Assembly: GCF_036850765.1 (NCBI RefSeq)
Contig: NC_089492.1
Span: forward strand, 168,638,296-168,702,295
Source: Saccopteryx bilineata
Lineage: Eukaryota > Chordata > Mammalia > Chiroptera > Emballonuridae
Length of the DNA stretch: 64,000 nucleotides
Reading direction: 5' to 3'
Shown: positions 53,796 to 64,000 of the stretch, piece by piece
Layout of the letters: each line of letters opens with the position of its first letter
Numbering within the stretch: position 1 is the stretch's first letter
Made by a program: the position numbers and the translations under genes
Notes under the pieces: model-generated
Databases searched by the model: none
What the model was told of the DNA's origin: nothing
What the model saw: the letters and a program-made list of their open reading frames with translations, nothing else

Positions 53796-53811
53796 AAAAG
53801 AGCCACATCTG
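53796..53811. repeat. L1 target-site duplication, left copy
   Basis: AAAAGAGCCACATCTG, identical to 61692-61707; the sequence belongs to the hAT element. Confidence 0.93.
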
Positions 53812-55280
53812 ACCAACTTCCACCTCCCAGAACCAAAGTGGATTACTACTTAATTTTAAGAACCATCATCTGGAAAAACCAACTTTGGACTAAACTAAGA
53901 GGACTCTTCAACCAAGGAACACTGAAGAAGCCACACTGAGACTGGTAGGAAAAGCAGAAATGCGGAGAGGGCTGCCCAGTTCCCCGGATTGAATGGCAGC
54001 TGGAAGAGACTTGCATGGCGGGAAGTGAGTTTAGCAGAGAGGGGAGGGTCCTGAGTCCCAGGAACAAAGCCCCAGCCTGCAGCCCCAGAGCCTAGAAGAG
54101 GCATATGGACAGCATTTAGCTGGAAACAAGTCAAGATACTGTTTATGAGAAAGAGACTGATTTCTCAGACCCAGGATTCTTCTTAAAGGGACCGCACAGA
54201 AAAGCTTTCTCACAACCACTCACCTGAGGCTCCAGGGGACGGGGAGAGAGGAGAGGACCGGAGCAGTGGGAAGAGAGTGTAATCTAGGAGGCACAGGGAG
54301 AAACACTTTGAAGGACAGCCACCCTAACCCCTGGGCTGTGTCACTCCCCAAATCTGAAGTGAATATTTCCCCTGGAAACAACAATACCAGCAAAGGGAAG
54401 CAGGACACCAGCCAAACAAGCTCTCTCGCAGTACTTAGAGCAGAGTTGTTTAGAAGGAGGGAGCTTTCGGGACTACAGTATTGAGTGATAGGGTCTGAGC
54501 TGCAGCACCCCCACCTACATGGCTGAGGGCTTGCCTGAGGGCGGGTGGCAGCGGGACGCAAAAGGGTGGTTCTGTCGGAAAGGGCAGAAGCTGGCTGGCC
54601 ACACTGAGGTGCAGGTGTGAGCTCAGTCTTGCCTGGCTGGGGAGGAGGGGACGTACGAAAGTGGTCAAGCCAAGCTGCGGGCCACCTGCAGTCCAGCCCT
54701 CAGGGGAAGGGCAGGAGCCCTGGAAGGAGTGGAGACCCACCCTTGAGCAAGGGCTGAGGAGCACAGCCTCGCTCCACCCACAGAACCCAGGCTTGTGGCC
54801 TGACAGGGGAGCCAATTCCTCCCACGGGAGTGGAGGGCAAGCCCAGACCAGGTGGAGTCCCACTACTGAGCATGGGCATGCAGCCCCGCCTGGCCCACGA
54901 AGCCAAGGCTTGCAGATATCCAAGGAGCAGGCTCCTCCTGCAGGGGCAGGGCAAAAGCCCGGAATCAGGCAGAGACCTACAGCTGAGCAAAGGTGCTCAC
55001 CCCTGCCTTTAGGGCCGAGCGTAACACCACCCATGGGGATAGGGTGAAGACTGAAGCCACAAAGCTTGTACACACGAGCACGTGATCACAGCCCCTCCCG
55101 TGAAGGAGAGGTGGAAACCACAGCAACAGCTCCAGTGGGCTGGCACCAGAAACACCCATACCTGAATGCCATAGGCAGCAGCAGCAGAGGGTGTGGTGGG
55201 CCTGCAGACAGAACACACCTAGGAAACACAGAGGCCACACCCAGTGGACTCCAGTGGCCAAAACCTTTTACACAGACAAA
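53812..55280 (+). promoter_or_regulatory. L1 5' UTR / internal promoter region
   Basis: A G/C-richer leader of about 1.5 kb before ORF1, with no SINE. Long open frames on either strand here (up to 207 codons) are composition effects and not genes. L1 elements normally carry their RNA polymerase II promoter in this part. Confidence 0.65.
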
Positions 55281-56580
55281 ATGAGAAGGCAGAGAAATGC
55301 AACACAAATGAATCAAGAGAAATCCCTAGAAAAGGACCTGAATGAGTCAGATATAACCAATTACCAGATGCAGATTTTAAAATAACGATTGTTAAGATGT
55401 TCAAAGATCTTAGGACAACAATAGATGGTCATTACAAACCCCTAAATAAAGAGATAGCAAATATAAAAAATAACAATGAAATAATAAAAAAGAATCTGTC
55501 AGAAATGACAAATACAATATCAGAAATGAAGAACACAAGGGAAGGAATTAAAAGCAGGATTGATGAAGCTAAGAATCGAATCAGTGAGTTAGAGGACAAG
55601 ATAAATGAAGGCACAGATGTGGAGCAGAAAAAAGAAAAGAGACTCAAAAAGTCTGAGGAAACTCTAAGAGAGCTCTGTGACAATATGAAGAGAAATAACA
55701 TCCTCATCATAGTTCCTGAAGAATAAGAGAAAGAACAAGGGATAGAAACTTTGTTCAAACATATCATAGCTGAAAACTTCCCTCAATTAAGGCAGGAAAA
55801 TGTCTCGCAAGCTCCAGAAGCAAAGAGAACTTCATTAAAGAGAAATCCAAAGAAATCTACACCAAGATATTTCATAATTAAAATACCAAAGCTAAGTGAT
55901 AAAGAGAAAATATTAAAAGCTGCTAGAGAAAAGAAGGCTATCACCTACAAAGGAGCCCCATAAGGATGACTTCCGACTTCTCAACAGAAACACTTGAGGC
56001 CAGAAGGGAATAGCAAGAAATATAAAAAGTAATGCAGAACAAGAGCCTACAAACAAGACTACTTTATCCAGCAAGGCTATCATTTAAAATTGAAGGAGAA
56101 ATAAAAAGCTTTCCAGACAAAAAGAAAACTCAGCCATGGCCGGTTGGCTCAGCGGTAGAGCGTCGGCCTGGCGTGCAGGAGTCCCGGGTTCGATTCCCGG
56201 CCAGGGCACACAGGAGAAGTGCCCATCTGCTTCTCCACCCCTCCCCATCTCCTTCCTCTCTGTCTCTCTATTCCCCTCCCGCAGCTGAGGCTCCATTGCA
56301 GCAGAGATGGCCCGGGTGCTGGGGATGGCTCTGTGGCCTCTGCCTCAGGCGCTAGAATGGCTCTGGATGCAACAGAGTGACGCCCCAGAGGGGCAGAACA
56401 TCGCCCCCTGGTGGGCATGCCAGGTGGATCCCAGTCAGGCACATGCGGGAGTTTGTCTGACTGCCTCCCCATTTCCAGCTTCGGAAAAATGAAAAAAAAA
56501 TAAAATAAAAAAATAGAAAAAAAAAAAAGAAAACTCAAGGAATTCACTATAACCAAACCAATGCTACAAGAAATGCTAAG
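55281..56580 (+). pseudogene. L1 ORF1 (RNA-binding chaperone), broken
   Basis: Starts near 55281 (MRRQRNATQMNQ). A frameshift near 55370 leads to the frame open from 55397, a lysine/glutamate-rich coiled coil (about 55400-55680). An in-frame TAA at 55724-55726 is followed by the RRM/C-terminal part (open 55751-55963). A later stop and a family 1 SINE (56133-56524) split the end. ORF1p normally forms coiled-coil trimers that bind L1 RNA. Confidence 0.8.
56133..56524 (+). mobile_element. Family 1 SINE inserted in L1 ORF1 end
   Basis: Near-consensus forward copy; duplication AAAAGAAAACTCA at 56120-56132 and 56525-56537. Confidence 0.95.
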
Positions 56581-56915
56581 GGGCCTGTTGTGAACAGATC
56601 AAAGGGGAAAAAGAATATAGCAAAAGAGGAATACAGTTTTAAAGAATAAAATGGCAATAAACAATTACATATCAATAATAACCTTAAATGTAAATGGATT
56701 AAATGATCCAATCAAAAGATATCGGGAGCTGCGTGGATAAGAAAACAGGACTCATACATATGCTGTCTATAAGAGACCCACCTTAAAACAAAAGATGCAC
56801 ATAAACTGAAGATAAAAGGATGGAAAAAAAATATTTCACACAAATGGAAATGAAAAAAAGCTGGAGTAGCAATACTTAATTCAGACAAAATGGACTTTAA
56901 AACAAAGGCTATAGT

Positions 56916-57149
56916 GGCCTGACCTGTGGTGGTGCAGTGGATAAAGCGTTGACCTGGAAATACTGAGGTCGCCGGTTCGAAACCCTGGGCTTGCCTGGTC
57001 AAGGCACATATGGGAGTTGATGCTTCCAGCTCCTCCCCCCTTCTTTCTCTCTGTCTCTCCTCTCTCCCTCTCCCTCTATCTCTCCTTTCCTCTCTAAAAT
57101 GAATAAATTAAAAAATAATAATAATAAAATAAATGTCTAAAAAAACAAC
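56916..57149 (+). mobile_element. Family 3 SINE inserted in L1 ORF2
   Basis: Head GGCCTGACCTGTGGTGGTGC; duplication AACAAAGGCTATAGT / AACAAAGGTTATAGT (56901-56915 and 57150-57164, one mismatch). Confidence 0.93.
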
Positions 57150-60100
57150 AACAAAGGTTATAGTAAGAGATAAAGAAGGTCACTACATAATGATAAGGGG
57201 ATCAATCCAACAGGAAGATATAACCGTTATAAACATCTACACACCTAGTATAGGAGCACCTAAATATATAAAGCAGACTTTGATGGATTTAAAGGGTGAG
57301 ATCAACAGCAATACTATAAGTAGGGAAATCAATACCCCACTAACATCACTAGATAGATCCTCAAGAAAGAAAATTAACAAAGAAACAGCAGACTTAAATG
57401 ACACACTACATCAACTGGATTTAATAGACATCTTCAGAACCTTTCACCCTAAAGCAGCAGAATATACATCCTTTTCAAGTGCTCATGGTACATTCTCTAG
57501 GATAGACCACATGTTAGGGCACAAAAGTGGCTTCAACAAATTTAAGAAGATTAAAATTATATCAAGCATCTTCTCTGATCACAATGGCATAAAACTAGAA
57601 ATCAACCACAACAGAAAAACTGAAAAATACTCAAACACTTGAAAACTAAACAGCATGTTATTAAATAACGAATGGGTAAACAATGAGATCAAAGAAGAAA
57701 TTTAAAAATTTCTAGAAACGAATGATAATGAGCATACATCAACTCAAAATTTATGGGACACAGCAAAAGCAGTCCTGAGAGGGAAGTTCATAGCATTACA
57801 GGCATACCTTGAAAAGTTAGAAAAAAGCTCAAATAATCAACTTAACTCTGCATCTAAAAGAACTAGAAAAAGAACAGCAAGTAAAGCCCAGAGCTAGTAG
57901 AAGAAAGGAAATAATAAAGATCAGAGGGAAAATAAATGCCATAGAGGCTAAAGAAACAATACAGAGGATGAATAAAACCAGGAGCTGATTCTTCGAAAAG
58001 GTAAACAAGATCGATGAACCTTTAACTAGACTCACCAAGGAAAAAAGAGAGAGGACTCAAATAAATAAAATTAGAAATGAGAGGGAAGAAATAACAACTG
58101 AAACAACAAAAATACAACATGTTGTAAGAAAATAGTATGAAGAACAGTATGCCAAAAAACTAGACAACCTAGATGTAATGGACAAATTCCTTGAAACATA
58201 TAATATTCCAAAAATCAATCTGGAAGAATCAGAAAATCTAAACAGACCGATTACAACAAATGAGATCAAAACAGTTATCATAAGACTCCCAAAAAAGAAA
58301 AGTCCTGAGCCTGATGGCTTCACAAGTGAATTCTATCAAATATTCAAAGAAGAACTAACTCCTATGCTTCTCAAGCTATTTCAAAAAATTCAAGAGGAAG
58401 GAAGACTTTCAAGCTCCTTTTATGAGGTGAGCATAATTCTAATTCTGAAACCAGGCAAAGAGAACACAAAGAAAAAAAAAAACTATAGGCCAATATCCCT
58501 GATAAATTTAGATGCTAAAATCCTCAACAAAATATTAGCAAACCAGATCCAGCAATATATGAAAAAAATTATACACCATGATTAAGTGGGATTTATTCTT
58601 CGGAGGCAAGGCTGGTACAATATTTGCAAATCAATGAATGTAATTCATCACATAAACAAAAGGAAGGAGAAAAACCACATGATAATTTCAATAGATGCAG
58701 AAAAAGCATTTGATAAAATCCAGCACCCATTCATGATCAAAACTCTCAGCAAAGTGGGAATACAGGGAACATACCTCAACATGAAAAAGGCCATCTGTGA
58801 CAAACCCACATCCAACATCATACTCAATGGGCAAAAATTAAAAGCAATTCCCTTAAGATCAGGAACAAGGTAGGGGTTCCCCCTTTCACCACTTTTATTT
58901 AACATAGTCCTGGAAGTCCTAGCCACAGCAATCAGGCAACAACAAGAAGAAATAAAAGGCATCCGAATTGAAAAAGAAGAAGTAAAACTATCATTATTTG
59001 CAGATGATAGGATACTATATATAGAAAACCCTCAAGTCTCAGTCAAAAAACTACTGGACCTGATAAATGAATTCAGCAAGGTGGCAGGATATAAAATTAA
59101 TACTCAGAAATCAGAGGCATTTTTATACACTAACAGTGAACTATCAGAAAGAGAAATTAAGGAAGCAATCCCCTTCACCATTGCAACCAAAGAAATAAAG
59201 TACCTAGGAATAAATTTAACCAGGGAGATTTAAAGACTTGTACTTAGAAAATATAAAACATTGATAAAAGAAATCAGAGAAGATACAAACAAGTGGAAGC
59301 GTATACCGTGCTTATGGTTAGGAAGAATAAATATCATTAAAATGTCTATATTACCCAAAGCAATTTATAAATTCAATGCAATACCAATTAAAATACCAAT
59401 GACTTACTTCAAAGATATAGATCACATATTCCAAAAATTTATATGGAACCAAAAGAGAACACAAATAGCCTCAGCAATCTTGAAAAGGAAGAATAAAGTG
59501 GGAGATATCACACTTCTGGATATCAAGTCATACTACAAGGCCATTGTACTCAAAACAGCTTGGTACTCGCATAAGAACAGGCATATAGATCAATGGAACA
59601 GAACAGAGAACCCGGAAAGAAACCCACACTTTAATGGACAACTGATATTTGACAAGGAGGTAAGAGCATACAATGGAGTAAAGACAGCCTCCTCAACAAA
59701 TGGTGTTGGGAAAATTGAACAGCTACCTGCAAAAAAATGAAACTAGACCACCAACTTACACCATTCACAGAAATAAACTCAAAATGGATAAAAGACTTAA
59801 ATGTAAGCAGTAAAACCATAAGCATCTTAGAAGAAAACACAGGCAGTAAGCTCTCTGACATCTCTCGCAGCAATATATTTGCCGATTTATCTTCACGGGC
59901 AAGTGAAATAAAAGACAGGATAAACAAATGGAACTATATCAAACTAAAAAGCTTTTGCACAGCTAAAGACAATAAGAACAGAATAAAAAGACAAACTACA
60001 CAATGGGAGAACATGTTTGACAATATTTCTGATAAGGAGTTAATAACCAAAATTTATAAAGAACTTTTAAAACTCTATACCAGGAAGACAATCCAATCAA

Positions 60101-60566
60101 AAATGGGCAAAAGAAATGAATAGACACCTCTCCAAAGAGGACATACAGATGGCCAATAGGCAGATGAAAAAATGCTCAACATCACTAATGATTAGAGAAA
60201 TGCAAATTAAAATCACAATGAAATATCCCCTCACACCAGTCAGAATGGCACTCATCAACAACACAACACAGAATAAGTGCTGGTGAGGATGTGGAGAAAA
60301 GGGAACCCTCCTGCACTGCTGGTGGGAATGCAGACTGGTGCAGCCACTGTGGAAAACAGTATGGAGATTCCTCAAAAAATTGAAAATTGAACTGCCTTTT
60401 GACCCAGCTATCCCACTTTTAGGAATATACCCCAAGAATACCATAGCACTGTTTCAAAAGAAGAAATGTACCCCCAAGTTTATGGCAGCATTGTTAACAA
60501 TAGCGAAGATCTGGAAACAGCCCAAGTGTCCGTTAGTTGACGAGTGGATTAAAAAGCTTTGGTACA

Positions 60567-60900
60567 GCCTGACCAGGCGGTGGCGCAGTGGATACAGCAT
60601 CGAACTGGGATGCTTAGGACCCAGGTTCGAGACCCTGAGGTCACCAGCTTGAGCGAGTGCTCATCTGGTTTGAGCAAAAGCTTACCAGCTTGGACCCAAG
60701 GTCACTGGCTCGAGCAAGGGGTTACTCAGTCTGCTGAAGGCCTGTGGTCAAGGCACATATGAGAAAGCAATCAATGAACAACTAAAGTGTTGCGATGCGC
60801 AACAAAAAACTAATGATTGATGCTTCTCATCTCTCCGTTACTGTCTGTCTGTTCCTGTCTATCCCTCTCTCTGACTCTCTCTCCATCTCTGAAAAAAAAA
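60567..60900 (+). mobile_element. Family 2 SINE inserted in L1 ORF2 end
   Basis: Head GCCTGACCAGGCGGTGGCGC; duplication AAAAAGCTTTGGTACA / AAAAAGCCTTGGTACA (60551-60566 and 60901-60916, one mismatch). Confidence 0.94.
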
Positions 60901-61310
60901 AAAAAGCCTTGGTACATATATACTATGGAATACTACTCAGCCATAAGAAATGATGACATTGGATCATTTTTAACAACATGGATGGACCTTGATAACATTA
61001 TACTGAGCAAAATAAGTAAATCAGAAAAAACTAAGAACTATATAATTCCATACATATGTGGGATTTAAAAATGAAACTCAGTGACATGGACAAGAGTGTG
61101 GTGGTTACAGTGGGGTGGGGGGGGGAGGAGAGGGAGGGCGTTGGGGGTGTGGAGGGGCACAAAGAAAACCAGTTAGAAAGTGACGGAAGACAATTTGACT
61201 TTGGGTGATGGGAATGTAGCATAATCAAATGTCAGAATAACCTGGAGATGTTCTCTCTGAACATATGTACCCTGATTTATCAATGTCACCCCATTAAAAT
61301 TAATTTTTTT

Positions 61311-61671
61311 TTGTATTTTTCCGAAGCTGGAAATGAGGCAGTCAGATAGACTCCCGCATGTGCCCGACTGGGATCCACCCGGCATGCCCACCAGGGGGCG
61401 ATGCTCTGCCCATCCGGGGCATCGCTCTGTCATGACCAGAGCCACTCTAGTGCCTGGGGCAGAGGCCAAGGAGCCATACCCAGCGCCCGGGCCATCTTTT
61501 GCTCCAATGGAGCCTCGGCTGTGGCAGGGGAAGAGAGAGACAGAGAGGAAGGAGAGGGGGAGGGGTGGAGAAGCAGATGGGCGCCTCTCCTGTGTGCCCT
61601 GGCCGGAAATCGAACCCGGGACTTCCTCACACCAGGCCGACGCTCTACCACTGAGCCAACTGGCCAGGGCC
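61311..61671 (-). mobile_element. Family 1 SINE inserted in the L1 tail (innermost layer)
   Basis: Reverse copy ending GGCCAGGGCC, with L1 tail sequence TAAAATTAA on both sides (61295 onwards and 61672 onwards). Confidence 0.92.
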
Positions 61672-61691
61672 TAAAATTAAATTTTTTTTTT

Positions 61692-61707
61692 AAAAGAGCC
61701 ACATCTG
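61692..61707. repeat. L1 target-site duplication, right copy
   Basis: AAAAGAGCCACATCTG, identical to 53796-53811. Confidence 0.93.
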
Positions 61708-61744
61708 GCTCACGAGCCATAGGTTTCTGACCCCTGCTCTAGAC

Positions 61745-62314
61745 AAAGGGATCACGAGACCACTCCCCTTGCTTGAAAAACCTGCATTCTATAACATTTT
61801 ATATGCTTTCTAATAATCATCCCTCTTGAAATGCTTTATATTTATAAAAGCTTGTAAACTAAACAAGCGGGACTAGTTTATACTAGCTAGCCCCAGCACT
61901 GTTAGTAAAGGTATTTTCATTTAGCCTCTCTCCTTATCCTAAACTAACCATTTCGTTGTGGCGACAGGGATAGGGAATAGACACTAGAAGATTTGGGAAT
62001 GTCTTTGCCGGGTATGTAAAACAATTATCACTACTGTGTTATCTAGTGGCGTAAGAATGCTTTTCCTTTTAAGAGATCCTATACATAGATGTTGTGAGCT
62101 TGTTAGGAATTGACTATTTGTACTATGCTCCCTCCTTACCCATCCCAGCCAGTACTTGATTTTGTATAAAAGAAGGTCTAGAACGGAAAGAGGGCTACAT
62201 GATTTGGGATCATGCCCCATGTAGCTAGCTGACTAATTAATAAATTCCCCCAAAATTCATTTGGACTTGGTGTCTCTATGTAACCCGTGGATTAAAGTAT
62301 GGTACTTTACAACA
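61745..62314 (+). repeat. LTR, right part (second layer of the nest)
   Basis: Continues the LTR cut at 53132 and ends TTTACAACA, followed by CTGT (62315-62318), matching the 4-bp CTGT before the left part. It has a TATA box (TTGTATAAAAGAAGG near 62163) and a polyadenylation signal (TTAATAAATTCC near 62238), so its sense is plus. A 4-bp duplication fits a class I (gammaretrovirus-like) LTR. Total about 880 bp. Confidence 0.82.
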
Positions 62315-62318
62315 CTGT

Positions 62319-62348
62319 AAAATCAATGAATAAAATCTTTTTCAAAAA
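62319..62348 (+). mobile_element. Family 3 SINE, tail part
   Basis: AAAATCAATGAATAAAATCT is the usual tail of this SINE family and completes the element begun at 52655. Confidence 0.65.
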
Positions 62349-62948
62349 GAGAGAGAAGAAAAATTATAAGGATTTTCCTAGGTTCATTTTCAAGATTAGT
62401 CCCTTCATTTTATGCAGAAGGCAGTGGGTTTCCACTTGTATTCCTCAGAGTATGTGGGATTGTGGAGGCACCTCCAGGCCATCTGGAGGGTTAGTCCAGG
62501 GAGGCAAAGTAAGTGGGGCTCTGGGGGCACACACTTTACCAGAATACCTCTTCTTTAGTCTAGATTAAATAGTGGCATTCTCCATAAGATTTCTTATGAG
62601 AGAGGGACCTCCTGTTGCTGAAAGAAAGTCTGAAAACCACTGCCAGAGTCTTAAGGTGGTGGTGATCTTCTACTGGGAAGGATTCTATACCTAAATTCAT
62701 AAATAGTTCACATTTTTCAGCACTGAGTTCTTTCTTTGGACACTTGTGCTAGGTTTCAAGAAGTAGAGGAGGGTCTGGTTAGCTCAGCACTGGCTCAGCC
62801 ATAGCAACACTAGGTCAGAGGCTGTCAGCTTGGGTGCTGGTAGTCTCCTGTGTTGGCAGGTTTGAGTGATCAAGTTACATTTGAGTAGATGAATGAGGGC
62901 TTATTGGCTTTGTAGAGCCTCCTTGTCATAACATCAGGGCTCCCATGC
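62349..62948. other. Intergenic sequence, nothing recognised
   Basis: No gene or repeat family recognised. Confidence 0.4.
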
Positions 62949-62949
62949 A

Positions 62950-63237
62950 CTTTTTTGAAATAAGAGGAGTGAAGATAGAGAGAAAGACTCCCACATGCAC
63001 CCCAACTGGGATCAACCCAGCAACCTTTGTCTGGGGCCAATGCTATGCCCATCTGGGGCCATGCTCGCAACTGAGCTATTTTTAGTGCCTGAAGTAGAGG
63101 TTCCACAAAGCCATCCTCAGTGCCTGGGGCTAATACTCTTGAACTGATTGAGCCATGGTTGCAAAAGGGGAAGAGAAAGAAAGGGGGGGGGGAGGAGGGG
63201 AGGAGAAGCACTACCACTGAGAAAACAGGCCAGGGCC
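62950..63237 (-). mobile_element. Family 1 SINE, old copy
   Basis: Reverse, diverged: TCCCACATGCACCCCAACTG, a GA/G-rich centre, and the end CAGGCCAGGGCC. Confidence 0.75.
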
Positions 63238-63265
63238 ATCTTGAGATTTAAAAGCCCAGAAACCA

Positions 63266-63640
63266 GCCCTGGCCAGTTGGCTCAGTGGTAGAGTGTTGGC
63301 TGGCGTGTGGATATCCCAGGTTTGATTCCCAGTCAGGGCACACAAGAGAAGTGCCCACCTGCTTCTCCACCCCCACCCCCCTTGCTTAGCTCTCTCTCTT
63401 TTCCCTTCCTGCAGCCATGGCTTGATGAAGTGAGTTGGCCTGAGGCGCTGAGGATGGCTCCATGGCCTCCACCTCAGGCACTAAAAGAACTTGGTTGCTG
63501 AGCAATGAAGCAATGCCACAGATGGGCAGGGCATCGCCCCTTAGTGGGCTCTCTGGGTTAATACCAGTGGGGGAGCATGTGGGAGTCTGTGTCTGCCTCC
63601 CCTTCTCTCACTGAAAAAAGAAAAAAAGGAAACAAAAAAG
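63266..63640 (+). mobile_element. Family 1 SINE
   Basis: Forward copy with head GCCCTGGCCAGTTGGCTCAG and an A-rich tail near 63615-63640. Confidence 0.87.
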
Positions 63641-63744
63641 CCCGTAAATCATTTGTACTGTCTAAAGCAATGTCAGTAAATTACTACCTGGAACAAATCT
63701 GCCTGTATTCATAAATAAAGGTGTTTTTTTTGTACTTATTTATT

Positions 63745-63942
63745 TAAAATATTTTATTTATTGATTTTTACAGAGAGAGGTGAGAGAGGGGCAGGGGAAC
63801 AAGAAGTATCAACTTAATGCTGCTTCACTTTAGTTGTTCATTGGTTCCTTGTCAAGTGTACCTTGACCAGGTAAGCCTAGGGCTTCTAACCTTTGACCTC
63901 AGCATTCCAGGTGGATGTTTTATCCATTGCACCACCACAGGC
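63745..63942 (-). mobile_element. Family 3 SINE
   Basis: Reverse copy: AATATTTTATTTATTGATTT, GA run, AGTATCAACTTAATGC, and a head ending TTGCACCACCACAGGCCA. Confidence 0.82.
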
Positions 63943-64000
63943 CATGTCATAAATAAGTTTTATTGGGACACAGTCATAGCTTTTCATTTACAGATTGTCT

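Larger units (their letters stand above)
56649..61040 (+). pseudogene. L1 ORF2 (endonuclease and reverse transcriptase), broken
   Basis: Begins with an endonuclease N-terminus (NVNGLND-type segment near 56690). The endonuclease C-terminal part is open at 57133-57642 (TFSRIDHMLGHK, SDHNGIKLEI). RT pieces at 58178-58873 carry [11 protein letters not shown], and the catalytic FADDR is near 58997. C-terminal pieces lie at 59261-60123 and 60230-60560. Several stops, frame changes and two SINEs break it. The same protein family is seen on the minus strand at 24390-28243. Confidence 0.88.
53812..61691 (+). mobile_element. LINE-1, near full-length (fourth layer)
   Basis: 7.9 kb between perfect 16-bp target duplications (53796-53811 and 61692-61707). 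Without four later SINEs it is about 6.5 kb, the length of a complete L1: GC-rich 5' UTR (53812-55280), ORF1 (about 55281-56580), ORF2 (from 56649), 3' UTR (about 61040-61310) and A-rich tail. Both frames are broken, so it is inactive. Confidence 0.92.
53133..61736. mobile_element. hAT-type nonautonomous transposon (third layer) with insertions
   Basis: Left end CAAGGGTCGGGAATC and right end (reversed) CAGGGGTCAGAAACC. A perfect 8-bp duplication CTCTAGAC lies at 53125-53132 and 61737-61744, as expected for hAT. Own sequence is only 53133-53370, 53744-53811 and 61708-61736; the rest is a SINE and an L1 that inserted later. No transposase is encoded. Confidence 0.9.

Noticed and set aside
54450..55073. 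207-codon minus-strand frame
   Set aside because: Lies antisense in the GC-rich L1 5' UTR and shows no domain.
55432..55767. 111-codon minus-strand serine/leucine-rich frame
   Set aside because: Antisense shadow of the L1 ORF1 coiled coil.
1..64000. CRISPR arrays, bacterial operons, riboswitches
   Set aside because: The window is mammalian; the regularly spaced repeats seen are SINE tails, microsatellites or target duplications.

Overview
The window looks like bat nuclear DNA, probably from the horseshoe/leaf-nosed bat side of the order (Rhinolophoidea; inferred from repeat sequence remembered rather than searched). It is crowded with long tRNA-derived SINEs of a bat type whose consensus is unlike the vespertilionid Ves consensus, together with L1, hAT and piggyBac elements and several endogenous retroviruses. 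There is no operon structure, and almost every long open frame is part of, or a shadow of, a transposable element.

Host gene. The only host coding sequence recognised is the first coding exon of TBC1D8 on the minus strand (ATG at 9170, splice donor after 9044), inside a GC-rich promoter island (about 8,500-9,560). Positions 1-9,043 are therefore intron 1, continuing off the left edge. Everything right of about 9.5 kb is upstream, intergenic and repeat-dominated.

Layout. 0-9 kb: intron with SINEs and an L1 end. 10-20 kb: L1 ends, SINEs, a solo LTR (12.8 kb), a MIR, a Tigger-like DNA element holding a second, shrunken LTR of the same family, and an old L1. 20.8-21.8 kb: a piggyBac element with the C-terminal part of its transposase. 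24.1-28.2 kb: a 5'-truncated minus-strand L1 with a 17-bp target duplication and two SINE insertions. 28.3-32.1 kb: a solo LTR and a decayed minus-strand provirus of the same LTR family, whose gag-like frame starts with a membrane segment and a coiled coil. 35.1-43.2 kb: a young class II (betaretrovirus-like) provirus on the minus strand. 45-47.6 kb: old L1 with an LTR, a SINE pair and a tiny piggyBac MITE. 49.2-49.9 kb: a hAT MITE. 52.7-62.3 kb: a five-level nest (SINE > LTR > hAT > near full-length L1 > SINEs).

The provirus at 35.1-43.2 kb is the most informative element. It has 429-bp LTRs differing at only about 7 positions, a perfect 6-bp target duplication (TATTAG), a Lys-type primer site, an open gag frame lacking an apparent matrix core, an open dUTPase-protease frame, and a pol frame broken by one in-frame stop. 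Both -1 frameshift sites are visible, and the gag-pro site is followed by a textbook H-type pseudoknot. No env is seen. In its place are a second, much older integrase remnant and a class I (gammaretrovirus-like) nucleocapsid-protease remnant, making the element a mosaic.
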